Under the pieces are notes generated by a model, which saw only the letters and a program-made list of their open reading frames with translations, searched no databases and was not told where the DNA came from. Position numbers and translations under genes: made by a program. A stretch of DNA of 64,000 nt from Flavobacterium antarcticum DSM 19726 (GTDB lineage: Bacteria > Bacteroidota > Bacteroidia > Flavobacteriales > Flavobacteriaceae). Shown here one piece after another: positions 16,121 through 24,650 of the stretch. Numbering within the stretch: position 1 is the stretch's first letter; each line of letters starts with the position of its first letter. The stretch covers positions 91,068 through 155,067 of the forward strand of contig NZ_ATTM01000008.1 in the NCBI RefSeq assembly GCF_000419685.1. The letters run 5' to 3'.

Positions 16121-18316
16121 CTAATTCGCTACTTCACTAATAAACTTAATCCGCATCAATCGCAATTCCTCGGTATCGTAGTTGCCGTCAAATTCCTTTA
16201 ACGCATTTTTGATGCTGTCGGATTCCGACTCCATGTAGTAGTCGAAAATTTCTTCTTGTTGTTCGTCGTCGAGTAAGTCGTCCACCCAATATTTGATGTT
16301 GAGTTTAGTTCCCGAATAGACAATCATTTCCATCTCTTTCAACAACGCATCCATGTCCAGTCCTTTTGCAGCAGCAATATCGCTTAAAGGGAGTTTACGG
16401 TCGATGTTCTGAATAATGTATAGTTTGTTTGCCGAATTCACGCCAGTGGATTTCACCACTAAATCATCGGGACGGATGATGTCGTTTTCGTCTACATATT
16501 TCGCAATGAGTTCAGCGAAATCTTTACCGTATTTCTTGGCTTTCCCTTCTCCTACTCCGTGGATACTTCCCAGCTCGGTAATGGACATGGGGTATTTGAG
16601 TGCCATATCTTCAAGCGAAGGATCTTGGAACACCACAAATGGGGGAACGCCTAATTTCTTAGACACTTTTTTACGCAAGTCTTTTAACATGCCCATCAAA
16701 ACCTCATCGGCAATGCCCGACGTTTTTGCAGCAGTTACAATGGTTTCGTCTTCTTTTTCGTTGTATTCATGGTCTTCCGACATCATAAACGAAACGGGAT
16801 TGTCAATGTACTGCAATCCTTTTTCAGTCACTTTTAAAATACCGTAGGTTTCAATGTCTTTGGAAAGGTAATTTTCAACCAACACTTGGCGGATCAATGC
16901 CATCCAGTGCCGCTCTTCAAATCCTGCACCAATACCGAAAAACGCTTGACCATCGGTTCTATGGGCTTTTATAGTGGCGTTGACTTTGCCCACTAAAGTA
17001 TACACAATCTCTTTTGATTTATATAAATGCTTGGTATCCCGAACGACTTTCAGCAGTTTAACTACTTCGTCCATGGCTTCCTTCTTGCTTTTTGGATTCC
17101 GAACGTTGTCGTCCATATCCGCACCTTCGCCGGTTTCTGAACTGAATTCTTCACCAAAATAATGCAACAAGAACTTACGTCGCGACATCGACGTTTCCGC
17201 GTACGCCACCACTTCTTGCAGTAAAGCAAAACCTATTTCTTGTTCTGCCACGGGTTTCCCAGACATGAATTTTTCTAATTTCTCCACATCTTTATAGGAG
17301 TAATACGCCAAACAATGGCCTTCACCTCCATCACGACCGGCACGTCCCGTTTCTTGGTAGTAACTTTCAAGCGACTTTGGAATATCGTGGTGAATAACAA
17401 AGCGAACGTCTGGCTTGTCAATTCCCATTCCAAATGCAATCGTTGCCACCACCACATCCACGTCTTCCATCAAGAACATATCTTGGTGTCGGGCACGGGT
17501 TTTGGCGTCCAATCCCGCATGGTACGGAACCGCACTGATGCCGTTGACTTGCAAAACTTGGGCAACAGCCTCCACTTTTTTACGGCTCAAGCAATAGATA
17601 ATACCCGATTTTCCTTTGTGTTGTTTGATGAAACGGATGATGTCCGATTCGACGTTCTTTGTTTTTGTCCGTACTTCATAATATAAATTCGGACGGTTGA
17701 ACGAAGCTTTGAAGGTATTGGCATTGGACATGTCCAAATTTTTCAAGATGTCTTCTTGCACTTTTGGCGTAGCCGTAGCGGTAAGACCGATGATGGCTAC
17801 ATCGCCCAATTGTTTAATTATGTGTCGTAAATTTCTATATTCCGGACGGAAATCGTGTCCCCATTCTGAAATACAGTGGGCTTCGTCAATAGCCACGAAG
17901 GATATGGTAACCGTTTGCAAAAAAGCAACGTATTCCTGTTTTGTTAATGATTCTGGGGCTACATATAATAGTTTCGTAATTCCTGAAGTAATGTCGCGTT
18001 TGACTTGTGCAATTTCGGTTTTAGTCAACGACGAATTCAAAACATGGGCCACTCCAGGATCTGTAGACAGACTCCTGATGGCATCTACCTGGTTTTTCAT
18101 TAAGGCAATTAAGGGAGAAACAACAATGGCCGTTCCTTCTTTAATTAAAGCAGGCAATTGGTAGCAAAGCGATTTACCACCGCCAGTAGGCATAATTACA
18201 AACGTATTGTTGTCGTGGATAATGCTTTTTATAACCTGTTCTTGTAGACCTTTGAATTGGTTGAAACCAAAATATTTTTTTAACTCCTTATGGATATCAA
18301 TTTCGTTTGAATTCAT
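16121..18316 (-). CDS. recQ: ATP-dependent DNA helicase RecQ
   Basis: 731 residues. Superfamily 2 helicase core: Walker A MPTGGGKS at 42-49, DEAH at 144-147, and motif VI QETGRAGRDG at 321-330. A winged-helix region follows, then an HRDC domain near 540-610 with G-S-I-H-G-V-G-E-G-K-A. RecQ unwinds duplex and branched DNA 3'-5' in recombination and fork repair. The zinc-binding cysteines of the RQC domain are absent: where E. coli has C-R-R and C-G-x-C-x-x-C, this protein has S-R-R-K-F-L-L-H-Y-F-G-E (378-389) and G-A-D-M-D-D-N (398-404). It is divergent from kdsD, with promoter elements in the shared intergenic DNA. Confidence 0.95.
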   Translation of the reverse strand: MNSNEIDIHKELKKYFGFNQFKGLQEQVIKSIIHDNNTFVIMPTGGGKSLCYQLPALIKEGTAIVVSPLIALMKNQVDAIRSLSTDPGVAHVLNSSLTKTEIAQVKRDITSGITKLLYVAPESLTKQEYVAFLQTVTISFVAIDEAHCISEWGHDFRPEYRNLRHIIKQLGDVAIIGLTATATPKVQEDILKNLDMSNANTFKASFNRPNLYYEVRTKTKNVESDIIRFIKQHKGKSGIIYCLSRKKVEAVAQVLQVNGISAVPYHAGLDAKTRARHQDMFLMEDVDVVVATIAFGMGIDKPDVRFVIHHDIPKSLESYYQETGRAGRDGGEGHCLAYYSYKDVEKLEKFMSGKPVAEQEIGFALLQEVVAYAETSMSRRKFLLHYFGEEFSSETGEGADMDDNVRNPKSKKEAMDEVVKLLKVVRDTKHLYKSKEIVYTLVGKVNATIKAHRTDGQAFFGIGAGFEERHWMALIRQVLVENYLSKDIETYGILKVTEKGLQYIDNPVSFMMSEDHEYNEKEDETIVTAAKTSGIADEVLMGMLKDLRKKVSKKLGVPPFVVFQDPSLEDMALKYPMSITELGSIHGVGEGKAKKYGKDFAELIAKYVDENDIIRPDDLVVKSTGVNSANKLYIIQNIDRKLPLSDIAAAKGLDMDALLKEMEMIVYSGTKLNIKYWVDDLLDDEQQEEIFDYYMESESDSIKNALKEFDGNYDTEELRLMRIKFISEVAN

Positions 18317-18319
18317 TCT

Positions 18320-18346
18320 TTGTTAAGGGTATTTTATATAAATTTG
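18320..18346 (+). promoter_or_regulatory. Candidate kdsD promoter (TTG-16-TAAATTTG)
   Basis: The -7 element TAAATTTG at 18339-18346 matches TAnnTTTG exactly, and TTG at 18320-18322 is 16 bases upstream. Transcription would begin near 18352, downstream of the in-frame ATG at 18307, so that ATG cannot be the kdsD start if this promoter is used. Confidence 0.6.
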
Positions 18347-18353
18347 CACTTCA

Positions 18354-18383
18354 TAAAGATACAACTTTCTTTAATACGAACAA
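18354..18383 (-). promoter_or_regulatory. Candidate recQ promoter (TTG-19-TATCTTTA)
   Basis: On the minus strand TTG (18381-18383) and TATCTTTA (18354-18361) are separated by 19 bases, the usual Bacteroidota spacing; seven of eight bases fit TAnnTTTG. It lies back to back with the kdsD promoter, so the two RNA polymerase sites occupy about 65 bases together. Confidence 0.45.
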
Positions 18384-18402
18384 CTTTTATAAAACTTCTG
18401 TT

Positions 18403-19368
18403 TTGAATTCATCACAAACGATTACGGCACTGGCCAAGAAAACGATAACAATTGAAAGTAAAGCGATTACAAAACTGCTTGATTTCATCGATGCTGATTT
18501 TGTAAAAAGTGTTGAAATCATCTACCAATCCAAAGGGCGTTTGATCGTCACCGGAATTGGAAAAAGCGCCATCATCGCTCAAAAGATTGTCGCCACCATG
18601 AACTCCACGGGCACGCCTTCTATGTTTTTACATGCCTCGGAAGCCATTCACGGCGATTTAGGAATGGTACAACCGGACGATGTTTTGATCTGTATTTCTA
18701 AAAGCGGAAACAGTCCAGAGATTAAAGTTTTGGTCCCTATCATTCAACGTTTCGGAAATACCTTGATTGCAATGACGGGCAACCGTACTTCCTTTTTAGC
18801 GAAAGGAGCACATTACGTTTTGGACACGACCGTGGAAGAAGAAGCTTGTCCACTTAATTTAGCACCCACTTCCAGCACCACTGCTCAATTGGTCATGGGT
18901 GATGCCGTTGCGGTTTGTTTGATGGAATTGCGTGATTTCAAAAGTACTGATTTTGCCAAATACCATCCCGGTGGTGCTTTAGGCAAAAAGTTGTTGCTGC
19001 AAGTGAAAGACATGTTGGAACACTCCTTGAAACCAATGGTTGGCCCCGATACTTCTGTAAAACAAGCTATTTTTGAGATTTCAGAAAAGCGCTTGGGTGT
19101 GACGGCCGTTATTGAAAACGAAAAAGTAATTGGTATCATTACCGATGGAGATATTCGAAGAATGCTGAACGAGCAGGATTCGATTACCGGTTTAACCGCA
19201 AAAGACATTATGACTAAAAATCCGAAGACGGTGAAAGCAACCGATATGGTGGTGGATGCCTTGAATATTTTAGAAGATTTTTCGATTACCCAATTGGTTG
19301 TTTTGGATGGTGATGCATACAAAGGCATTTTGCATCTGCACGACATCTTAAAAGAGGGCATCGTATAA
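18403..19368 (+). CDS. kdsD: Arabinose-5-phosphate isomerase, KpsF/GutQ family
   Basis: 321 residues from a TTG at 18403. A SIS domain (about 1-190) contains the phosphate-binding CISKSGNSPEI and a conserved V-T-G-I-G-K-S start. Two CBS repeats fill the C-terminus (about 200-320), with ITDGDIRR between them. The enzyme converts ribulose-5-phosphate to arabinose-5-phosphate, the first step to Kdo for lipopolysaccharide. An ATG at 18307 would add 32 residues, but it overlaps recQ, lies upstream of the predicted transcription start and adds an unconserved stretch. The TTG has the flavobacterial TAAAA box (18390-18394) eight bases before it and begins the conserved N-S-S-Q-T-I-x-x-L-A-K-K. The stop overlaps the tatC start by one base. 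Confidence 0.9.
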   Translation: MNSSQTITALAKKTITIESKAITKLLDFIDADFVKSVEIIYQSKGRLIVTGIGKSAIIAQKIVATMNSTGTPSMFLHASEAIHGDLGMVQPDDVLICISKSGNSPEIKVLVPIIQRFGNTLIAMTGNRTSFLAKGAHYVLDTTVEEEACPLNLAPTSSTTAQLVMGDAVAVCLMELRDFKSTDFAKYHPGGALGKKLLLQVKDMLEHSLKPMVGPDTSVKQAIFEISEKRLGVTAVIENEKVIGIITDGDIRRMLNEQDSITGLTAKDIMTKNPKTVKATDMVVDALNILEDFSITQLVVLDGDAYKGILHLHDILKEGIV

Positions 19369-20183
19369 TGGCAAAGAAAACCCAAGGCGAAATGTCGTTC
19401 CTAGACCATCTTGAAGTATTAAGGTGGGTATTGATTCGCAGTACAATTGCGATTCTCGTGGGTGCTGCAGTCGCTTACAATTACAGTGAATTTATTTTTG
19501 ATACAGTTATTTTTGGCCCTAAAAATGCCGACTTCGTGACGTACCGCTTTTTCTGTGAAATGGCCACAAAATACGGATTGGACCAAAGCTTCTGTATCAC
19601 CGAACTGCCGTTCACCATTCAGAACCGAACGATGGAAGGGCAATTTTCAATGTTGATTTGGACTTCAATAACCGCCGGATTCATTATTGCGTTCCCTTTT
19701 ATTTTATGGGAATTGTGGAAGTTTGTGGGGCCCGCTTTGTACGAGAAAGAGAAAAAGAACATCAAGTATTTTATTTTCTTAGCTTCCCTTTTGTTTTTCG
19801 TAGGTGTGGCTTTTGGTTATTTCGTACTCGTGCCTTTATCGATTAATTTCCTATCGAACTTGACGATCAGCAGCATGGTTCAAAACCAAATTGACATCGA
19901 TTCCTACATCGGATTGGTGAAATCAACTTCCTTAGCAACAGGGCTTGTTTTTGAATTGCCTATTGTCATTTATTTCCTTTCAAGAATTGGATTGGTTACG
20001 CCAAAATTCCTCCGGGATTATCGAAAATACGCTTACGTAATCATTTTGATTATTGCTGCAATTGTAACGCCACCGGATGTAATCAGCCAGATGATTGTAA
20101 CATTTCCTTTAATAATATTATACGAAATAAGTATCTTTATTTCTAAAATCGTCAATAAAAACCGCGACGCTAAAACCGATTAA
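19368..20183 (+). CDS. tatC: Sec-independent protein translocase subunit TatC
   Basis: 271 residues. Conserved N-terminus EMSFLDHLEVLRW (residues 8-20) with the F-x-x-H-L-x-E/V-L-R signature for binding twin-arginine signals, six transmembrane helices, and the P-F-I-L-W-E-L-W-K-F-V-G-P-A-L-Y segment after helix 2. TatC is the receptor of the Tat pathway, which exports folded cofactor proteins. The insertion between the first helices (residues about 45-85) is longer than in E. coli, as usual in Bacteroidota. Co-transcribed with kdsD (TAATG overlap). tatA is not in the window. Confidence 0.95.
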   Translation: MAKKTQGEMSFLDHLEVLRWVLIRSTIAILVGAAVAYNYSEFIFDTVIFGPKNADFVTYRFFCEMATKYGLDQSFCITELPFTIQNRTMEGQFSMLIWTSITAGFIIAFPFILWELWKFVGPALYEKEKKNIKYFIFLASLLFFVGVAFGYFVLVPLSINFLSNLTISSMVQNQIDIDSYIGLVKSTSLATGLVFELPIVIYFLSRIGLVTPKFLRDYRKYAYVIILIIAAIVTPPDVISQMIVTFPLIILYEISIFISKIVNKNRDAKTD

Positions 20184-20185
20184 TT

Positions 20186-20536
20186 ATGAGTGATGTAATA
20201 AAAGAATTCAACGACTACCGTCAAAAAATGAATGAGAAATTATTGGCAGACAATAATAAAATCATCAAACGTATTTTCAACCTTGACACCAATGCGTATG
20301 CCGCTGGTGCTTTAGATGTAAAAACCAAAGAACTTTTGGGCTTAGTTGCTTCAGCTGTTTTGAGGTGCGACGATTGCGTAAAATACCACTTGGAAACAAG
20401 CCACAAAGAAGGCGTTACAAAAGAAGAAGTGATGGAAGCTTTGGGAATTGCGACGTTAGTGGGCGGAACGATTGTTGTACCGCATTTGAGAAGAGCGTAT
20501 GAGTTTTGGGAAGCGTTGGAGGAAAGTGGTCAGTAA
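20186..20536 (+). CDS. Carboxymuconolactone decarboxylase / AhpD-like protein
   Basis: 116 residues. All-helical CMD fold with the AhpD-type active site C-D-D-C-V-K-Y-H (CxxC followed by histidine at +4) near residues 57-64 and the G-V-T-K-E-E-V-M-E-A-L-G segment after it. Proteins with this CxxC usually act as small peroxidase partners in thiol-based oxidant defence. It starts two bases after the tatC stop. The last codons and the stop are part of a 46-base tandem duplication, whose second copy lies outside the gene. Confidence 0.85.
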   Translation: MSDVIKEFNDYRQKMNEKLLADNNKIIKRIFNLDTNAYAAGALDVKTKELLGLVASAVLRCDDCVKYHLETSHKEGVTKEEVMEALGIATLVGGTIVVPHLRRAYEFWEALEESGQ

Positions 20537-20615
20537 TCAGTTTTTAGTGTTCAGTTGAGCGTTGGAAGAAAGTGGTCAGTAATCAGTTTTTAGTGTTCAG
20601 TTGAGCATTGGAGGA
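20513..20615. repeat. 46-bp tandem duplication spanning a stop codon
   Basis: Two copies with a period of 46 bases (20513-20558 and 20559-20604) and the start of a third (GCATTGGAGGA, 20605-20615). The copies differ by one base in the first 46. The first copy includes the last eight codons, stop included, of the AhpD-like gene; the second copy repeats this coding end outside the gene. Confidence 0.9.
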
Positions 20616-20643
20616 ACAGGTTTAAGGTTTTGAGCATTGGAAT

Positions 20644-20699
20644 TTGTAGGTTGTAGGTTGTAGGTTGTAGGTTGTAGGTTGTAGGTTGTAGGTTGTAGG
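20644..20699 (+). repeat. Heptamer array (TTGTAGG)8
   Basis: Eight perfect 7-base units TTGTAGG, about 110 bases after the AhpD-like gene. It is preceded by TTTTGAGCATTGGAAT, a block that returns after lptB. Perfect copies imply recent expansion or strong slippage. Confidence 0.95.
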
Positions 20700-20882
20700 T
20701 TAATTTGAAATTAAAAAACAAAACTTCTTTCATCTCTATTCTTTACTCTTTTTTCTATTCTCTATATTTTATTCTCTTTTCTCTCTAATCTATTCTTCGA
20801 CCCACATTCCAAATTTGAAGTTAAATGAATTCCGTAAAGAAATGAAATTCGTTTCTTTGTACTAAATATAAATTCAGCATAA
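20700..20882. other. lptB upstream region
   Basis: AT-rich, with a pyrimidine-rich run at 20725-20800 (TTCTTTCATCTC, TCTATTCTC type). The promoter for lptB should lie between 20820 and 20880, where TTTCTTTGTAC and TAAATATAAAT occur, but neither is a clear TAnnTTTG match. No reading frame of interest. Confidence 0.35.
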
Positions 20883-21623
20883 ATGAAGTTAAGAGCCGAA
20901 AATTTAATCAAAACCTACAAAGGCAGAAGTGTCGTAAAAGGGATTTCTGTGGAGGTCAACCAAGGTGAAATTGTAGGTCTTTTGGGACCAAATGGTGCTG
21001 GAAAAACAACTTCATTTTACATGATTGTGGGATTGGTAAAGCCCAATTCTGGAAATATCTACTTGGACGATACCAATATTACGGATTATCCGATGTACAA
21101 ACGTGCCCAATATGGCATTGGTTATTTGGCGCAAGAAGCGTCTGTCTTCCGAAAGTTGAGTATTGAGGACAATATTTTAAGCGTTCTGCAATTGACTAAA
21201 TTGTCAAAAGTGGAACAAGTGGCTAAAATGGAATCTTTAATTGAAGAATTCAGCTTGGAACACATTCGTACGAACCGTGGCGATTTACTTTCGGGTGGGG
21301 AACGCCGTCGTACTGAAATTGCCCGTGCTTTAGCTACTGATCCAAAGTTTATCCTACTTGATGAACCTTTCGCAGGTGTCGATCCTGTTGCCGTGGAGGA
21401 CATTCAACGTATCGTTGCTCAATTGAAAAACAAAAACATCGGTATCTTAATTACCGATCACAACGTTCAAGAAACACTAGCCATCACCGACAAAACGTAC
21501 TTAATGTTTGAAGGAGGTATTTTGAAAGCCGGAATACCTGAAGATTTGGTTCAAGATGAAATGGTCCGACGCGTCTACTTGGGACAGAATTTTGAGTTGA
21601 GAAAGAAGAAGTTACTTTTTTAG
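20883..21623 (+). CDS. lptB: LPS export ABC transporter ATP-binding protein LptB
   Basis: 246 residues, the family length. Walker A GPNGAGKTT at 35-43, Q-loop YLAQEASVF at 81-89, signature LSGGERRR at 136-143 and Walker B FILLDEPFAGVDP at 156-168. The E-A-S-V-F-R-K-L-S and GERRRTEIARAL segments are typical of LptB rather than of branched-chain amino-acid ATPases. LptB2FG extracts LPS from the inner membrane and pushes it along the Lpt bridge. It stands alone here, as in other flavobacteria, and is followed by TTGTAGG-type repeats instead of a clear terminator. Confidence 0.94.
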   Translation: MKLRAENLIKTYKGRSVVKGISVEVNQGEIVGLLGPNGAGKTTSFYMIVGLVKPNSGNIYLDDTNITDYPMYKRAQYGIGYLAQEASVFRKLSIEDNILSVLQLTKLSKVEQVAKMESLIEEFSLEHIRTNRGDLLSGGERRRTEIARALATDPKFILLDEPFAGVDPVAVEDIQRIVAQLKNKNIGILITDHNVQETLAITDKTYLMFEGGILKAGIPEDLVQDEMVRRVYLGQNFELRKKKLLF

Positions 21624-21637
21624 AAGGTTTTTTTAAG

Positions 21638-21693
21638 AGTTGTAGGTTCTAGGTTGTAGGTTTTGAGCATTGGAGTTTGAAAGTTGTAAGTTG
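21638..21693 (+). repeat. Degenerate TTGTAGG repeats after lptB
   Basis: Separate TTGTAGG / TTCTAGG / TTGTAAG units with an intervening TTTTGAGCATTGGAGTTTG block, the same block found at 20628-20645. The array is decayed compared with 20644-20699. Confidence 0.75.
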
Positions 21694-21838
21694 TAGGTTT
21701 TTAGCATTGGTACTACTAGGTGAATTTAACGATGCGCTTTTAAGTGAAATAGCTAACAAAATCTCTTTCACAAACAGCAATACACTGAAAACAAATCGCT
21801 TAAATTTTAGTGCAATGCCAATTCAAATTAAACAGTCT

Positions 21839-23092
21839 TTAGTTATATCTGATTGCTTTTATGGGCGATATTTTAGTGATGATGTAAGAAGGAATCAATA
21901 AAATCAAGAAACAAATTACCACAGTCAGTAGATTTAGCAGCAGTATGTTTTCTATTCCAATGTACACCGGTGCTTGATTCACATAGTAATTTTCAGGATT
22001 CAGTTTGACAATCCCAAAGTGCTTCTGCACTAATAGAATCCCAATCCCGATTGCATTTCCCCAAAAAAGACCTTTTCCAATTAAATACAGTGCGTTGTAC
22101 AAGAAAATCTTTCTGATGCTCCAATTATTTCCACCTAACGCTTTTAGAATTCCAATCATTTGCGTCCGCTCTAAAATCAACACAAGTAAAGCCACCACCA
22201 TATTTATAGTGGCAACAAATATCATCACAATAAGAATGATTTGGATGTTGATGTCAAACATTTTAAGCCATTCAAAGATGAAATAGTATTTTTCCACAAT
22301 GGTTTGAGCATCTAATGGCTTCGCTTGATTCTCTTTATTAAATGTAGCTTTATACACTTGGTTGCCCAAGGCTTCAATTTGGTCAAAATCATTCACAAAT
22401 ACTTCAAAAGCACCTACTTCGTCCTTTTCCCACTTGTTCATTCGTTGAATGTGTCGAATGTCGCCGATGATGTAATTGGCATCAAACTCTTGAAATCCGG
22501 AATCGAAAATGCCTACAATTTCAAAGTTTCGCTTATTGGGATATTTATTCACTTCATTTTTGAGAAAAAAGGTCATGAATTTATCGCCTAATTTAAGGTG
22601 CAACCGGTTGGCCAAAAATTTAGAAATGATGATTTGATCATTTAAATTTGAATTGACATCCGGTAACTTCCCCTCTAAAATATAGCCTTTGATGCTTTTC
22701 CAATCGTAGTCTTTACCTACTCCTTTCAGCACAACTCCTTCAAAGGTACTTTCAGTCCGGATGATTCCCGTTTTGGTCGCGATGGCTTGAATGTGGGTGA
22801 CTTCAGGAACAGCAGTAAATTTAGGGTAGAAATCCTGCTTTGTAGAAATGGGTGATAACGTTTCCTCCGACTGATTGCTGTCATAACTAGTTACCGTGAT
22901 GTGTCCGTTGAACGCCGATATTTTATTGCGAATCTCTTTTTTCAGACCAATACCTGTTGCCACAGAAACCAACATCATGATCATTCCGATGGCAATTGCC
23001 GAAACAGCAATTTTTATAATTGGTCCAGAAATACTACTTTTATGATTCTTAGCAGTGATGAGTCTCTTTGCAATAAAATATTCTAGATTCAA
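21839..23092 (-). CDS. ABC transporter permease, LolC/LolE (FtsX) type
   Basis: 417 residues from a TTG at 23092; there is no nearby ATG, and the M-N-L-E-Y-F-I-A-K-R start fits what I expect for flavobacterial relatives. One membrane helix near 25-50, a large periplasmic domain, then an FtsX domain with three helices from about 275 to the end, including the G-I-L-K-A-L-G-G motif near 317. LolCE-type permeases take lipoproteins out of the inner membrane together with an ATPase (LolD). No ATPase gene is adjacent, as is common in this phylum. The start is preceded by TAAAA, the flavobacterial ribosome-binding motif. Divergent from namZ. Confidence 0.85.
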   Translation of the reverse strand: MNLEYFIAKRLITAKNHKSSISGPIIKIAVSAIAIGMIMMLVSVATGIGLKKEIRNKISAFNGHITVTSYDSNQSEETLSPISTKQDFYPKFTAVPEVTHIQAIATKTGIIRTESTFEGVVLKGVGKDYDWKSIKGYILEGKLPDVNSNLNDQIIISKFLANRLHLKLGDKFMTFFLKNEVNKYPNKRNFEIVGIFDSGFQEFDANYIIGDIRHIQRMNKWEKDEVGAFEVFVNDFDQIEALGNQVYKATFNKENQAKPLDAQTIVEKYYFIFEWLKMFDINIQIILIVMIFVATINMVVALLVLILERTQMIGILKALGGNNWSIRKIFLYNALYLIGKGLFWGNAIGIGILLVQKHFGIVKLNPENYYVNQAPVYIGIENILLLNLLTVVICFLILLIPSYIITKISPIKAIRYN

Positions 23093-23205
23093 GTCTTTTA
23101 TTTTTTTATCAAAAATACTTTATTCGCTTTAATTAGTGTCTATTTTATCCTTATAATTGTACTGATTAGTCGCTAAACCTGTTTTTGATCCCTTTACACT
23201 TGTCT

Positions 23206-24492
23206 ATGAAAAATAAATCCACCTACTTTCGCCCTTTATCGTCTCTGCTTTTACTCTTATTACTTGTGTCGTGCAAGAGTTTGATTTCTGCAAACTATTC
23301 AAAGCCAAGTCGAGTGGCCTTAAAACCGAAAGTCAAAACGACAAAGTTCATGACTGGTGCTGATAATTTGAAAGATCATTTAGAATTATTTGAAAATAAA
23401 AAAGTGGGTATTGTCACTAACCAAACGGGTTTAGTTACCTACGATTCTATTTACAGTACGATGACTGAAGGACGCTCGCCTCAACCAAAAATACGCATTC
23501 GCACCGTCCATTTGGTCGATTATATTACGGAGAAAACGCCCATTCAGTTGGTCAAAATTTTCGCTCCCGAACATGGGTTTCGTGGAACGGCCGATGCGGG
23601 TGAACATGTGAATGATTCAAAAGACGCGAAAACGGGCTTGCCCATACTTTCGCTTTACGGCAACAATAAAAAACCGACTGCCGAACAACTTGCCGGAATT
23701 GACATCTTGTTGTTTGATTTGCAAGATGTGGGAGCGCGTTTTTACACGTATATTTCACACTTGCACTACATTATGGAAGCGTGTGCGGAAAACAATGTTT
23801 CTCTGATCATTTTAGACCGCCCGAATCCAAACGGCTCTATCGTGGACGGCCCTATTTTAGATCCTAATTATTCAAGTTTTGTGGGTATGCATCCCATTCC
23901 TGTATTGCATGGCATGACCATTGGCGAATATGCATTGATGATTAACGGCCAAGGTTGGCTCAAAAACAAAGTCCAATGCCATTTGAACATTATTCCTTGT
24001 GAAAATTACAAGCGAACCATGTCGTACAATTTACCGGTAAATCCATCGCCTAACTTACCGAATTCACAATCCATAAATCTCTATGCGAGTTTGTGTTTTT
24101 TTGAAGGCACAAACGTGAGTGTGGGTCGCGGAACTTCTAATCAATTTCAAGTATACGGTTCGCCGTACCTTCCTCAATCCAGTTTTAATTTTACTCCAAT
24201 TCCAAATTTTGGAGCCAAGAATCCATTGTACAGTGGACTAATTTGCTACGGTGAAGATTTAACGCATGTGGCAAAACTGGATCAGTTGGAATTGAAATGG
24301 TTGCTGAAAGCCTACCAAGAAACCGCAAATCCGCAAACATTCTTCAATTCGTTCTTTACTAAATTAGCAGGAAGTCCCACCTTGCAAACGCAGATTGAGG
24401 CGGGACTGACGGAAGAAGAAATTCGCGAAACTTGGCAAGAAGACTTAAAAGACTTTAAGAAAATGAGAGCCGACTATTTGTTGTATCCGTAG
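23206..24492 (+). CDS. namZ: Exo-beta-N-acetylmuramidase NamZ-like lipoprotein (DUF1343)
   Basis: 428 residues from the ATG at 23206 (an upstream TTG would place a hydrophilic extension before the signal peptide). The signal peptide ends in lipobox LLVSC, so it is a lipoprotein, probably outer-membrane. Conserved DUF1343/NamZ features: GIVTNQTG, then FAPEHGFRG with the catalytic glutamate, LLFDLQDVGARFYTY and GMTIGEYALMING. NamZ enzymes remove terminal N-acetylmuramic acid from peptidoglycan fragments and serve in wall recycling. The gene is single, with a divergent permease upstream. Confidence 0.88.
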   Translation: MKNKSTYFRPLSSLLLLLLLVSCKSLISANYSKPSRVALKPKVKTTKFMTGADNLKDHLELFENKKVGIVTNQTGLVTYDSIYSTMTEGRSPQPKIRIRTVHLVDYITEKTPIQLVKIFAPEHGFRGTADAGEHVNDSKDAKTGLPILSLYGNNKKPTAEQLAGIDILLFDLQDVGARFYTYISHLHYIMEACAENNVSLIILDRPNPNGSIVDGPILDPNYSSFVGMHPIPVLHGMTIGEYALMINGQGWLKNKVQCHLNIIPCENYKRTMSYNLPVNPSPNLPNSQSINLYASLCFFEGTNVSVGRGTSNQFQVYGSPYLPQSSFNFTPIPNFGAKNPLYSGLICYGEDLTHVAKLDQLELKWLLKAYQETANPQTFFNSFFTKLAGSPTLQTQIEAGLTEEEIRETWQEDLKDFKKMRADYLLYP

Positions 24493-24575
24493 CAAAAGGT
24501 GCAGGATATACAGTGAAAAAGGTTTTAGAATGGTTTTTTGAAATTGAGTGACTGTAACATTATTTCAAAACTTTA

Positions 24576-24583
24576 TAATTTTG
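24576..24583 (+). promoter_or_regulatory. Candidate -7 element TAATTTTG
   Basis: Exact match to TAnnTTTG, 67 bases before the ATG at 24651. A -33 TTG at the proper distance is not visible, so only half the promoter is supported. Confidence 0.4.
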
Positions 24584-24650
24584 GTGGGAATAAGTTTGAA
24601 GTGAATTTAGTACTTTAGAGGAAAATTTGAAACCCAATAAACCACACACT

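Noticed and set aside
18307..18402. ATG start giving kdsD 32 extra residues
   Set aside because: It overlaps recQ, lies before the probable transcription start and adds unconserved residues; the TTG at 18403 has a TAAAA box.
16051..20699. CRISPR array
   Set aside because: The 7-bp, 11-bp and 46-bp arrays have no spacers, and there are no cas genes.
21677..21901. 74-codon plus-strand frame after lptB
   Set aside because: It begins inside the TTGTAGG repeats and runs into the 3' end of the LolE-like gene on the other strand; no conserved features.
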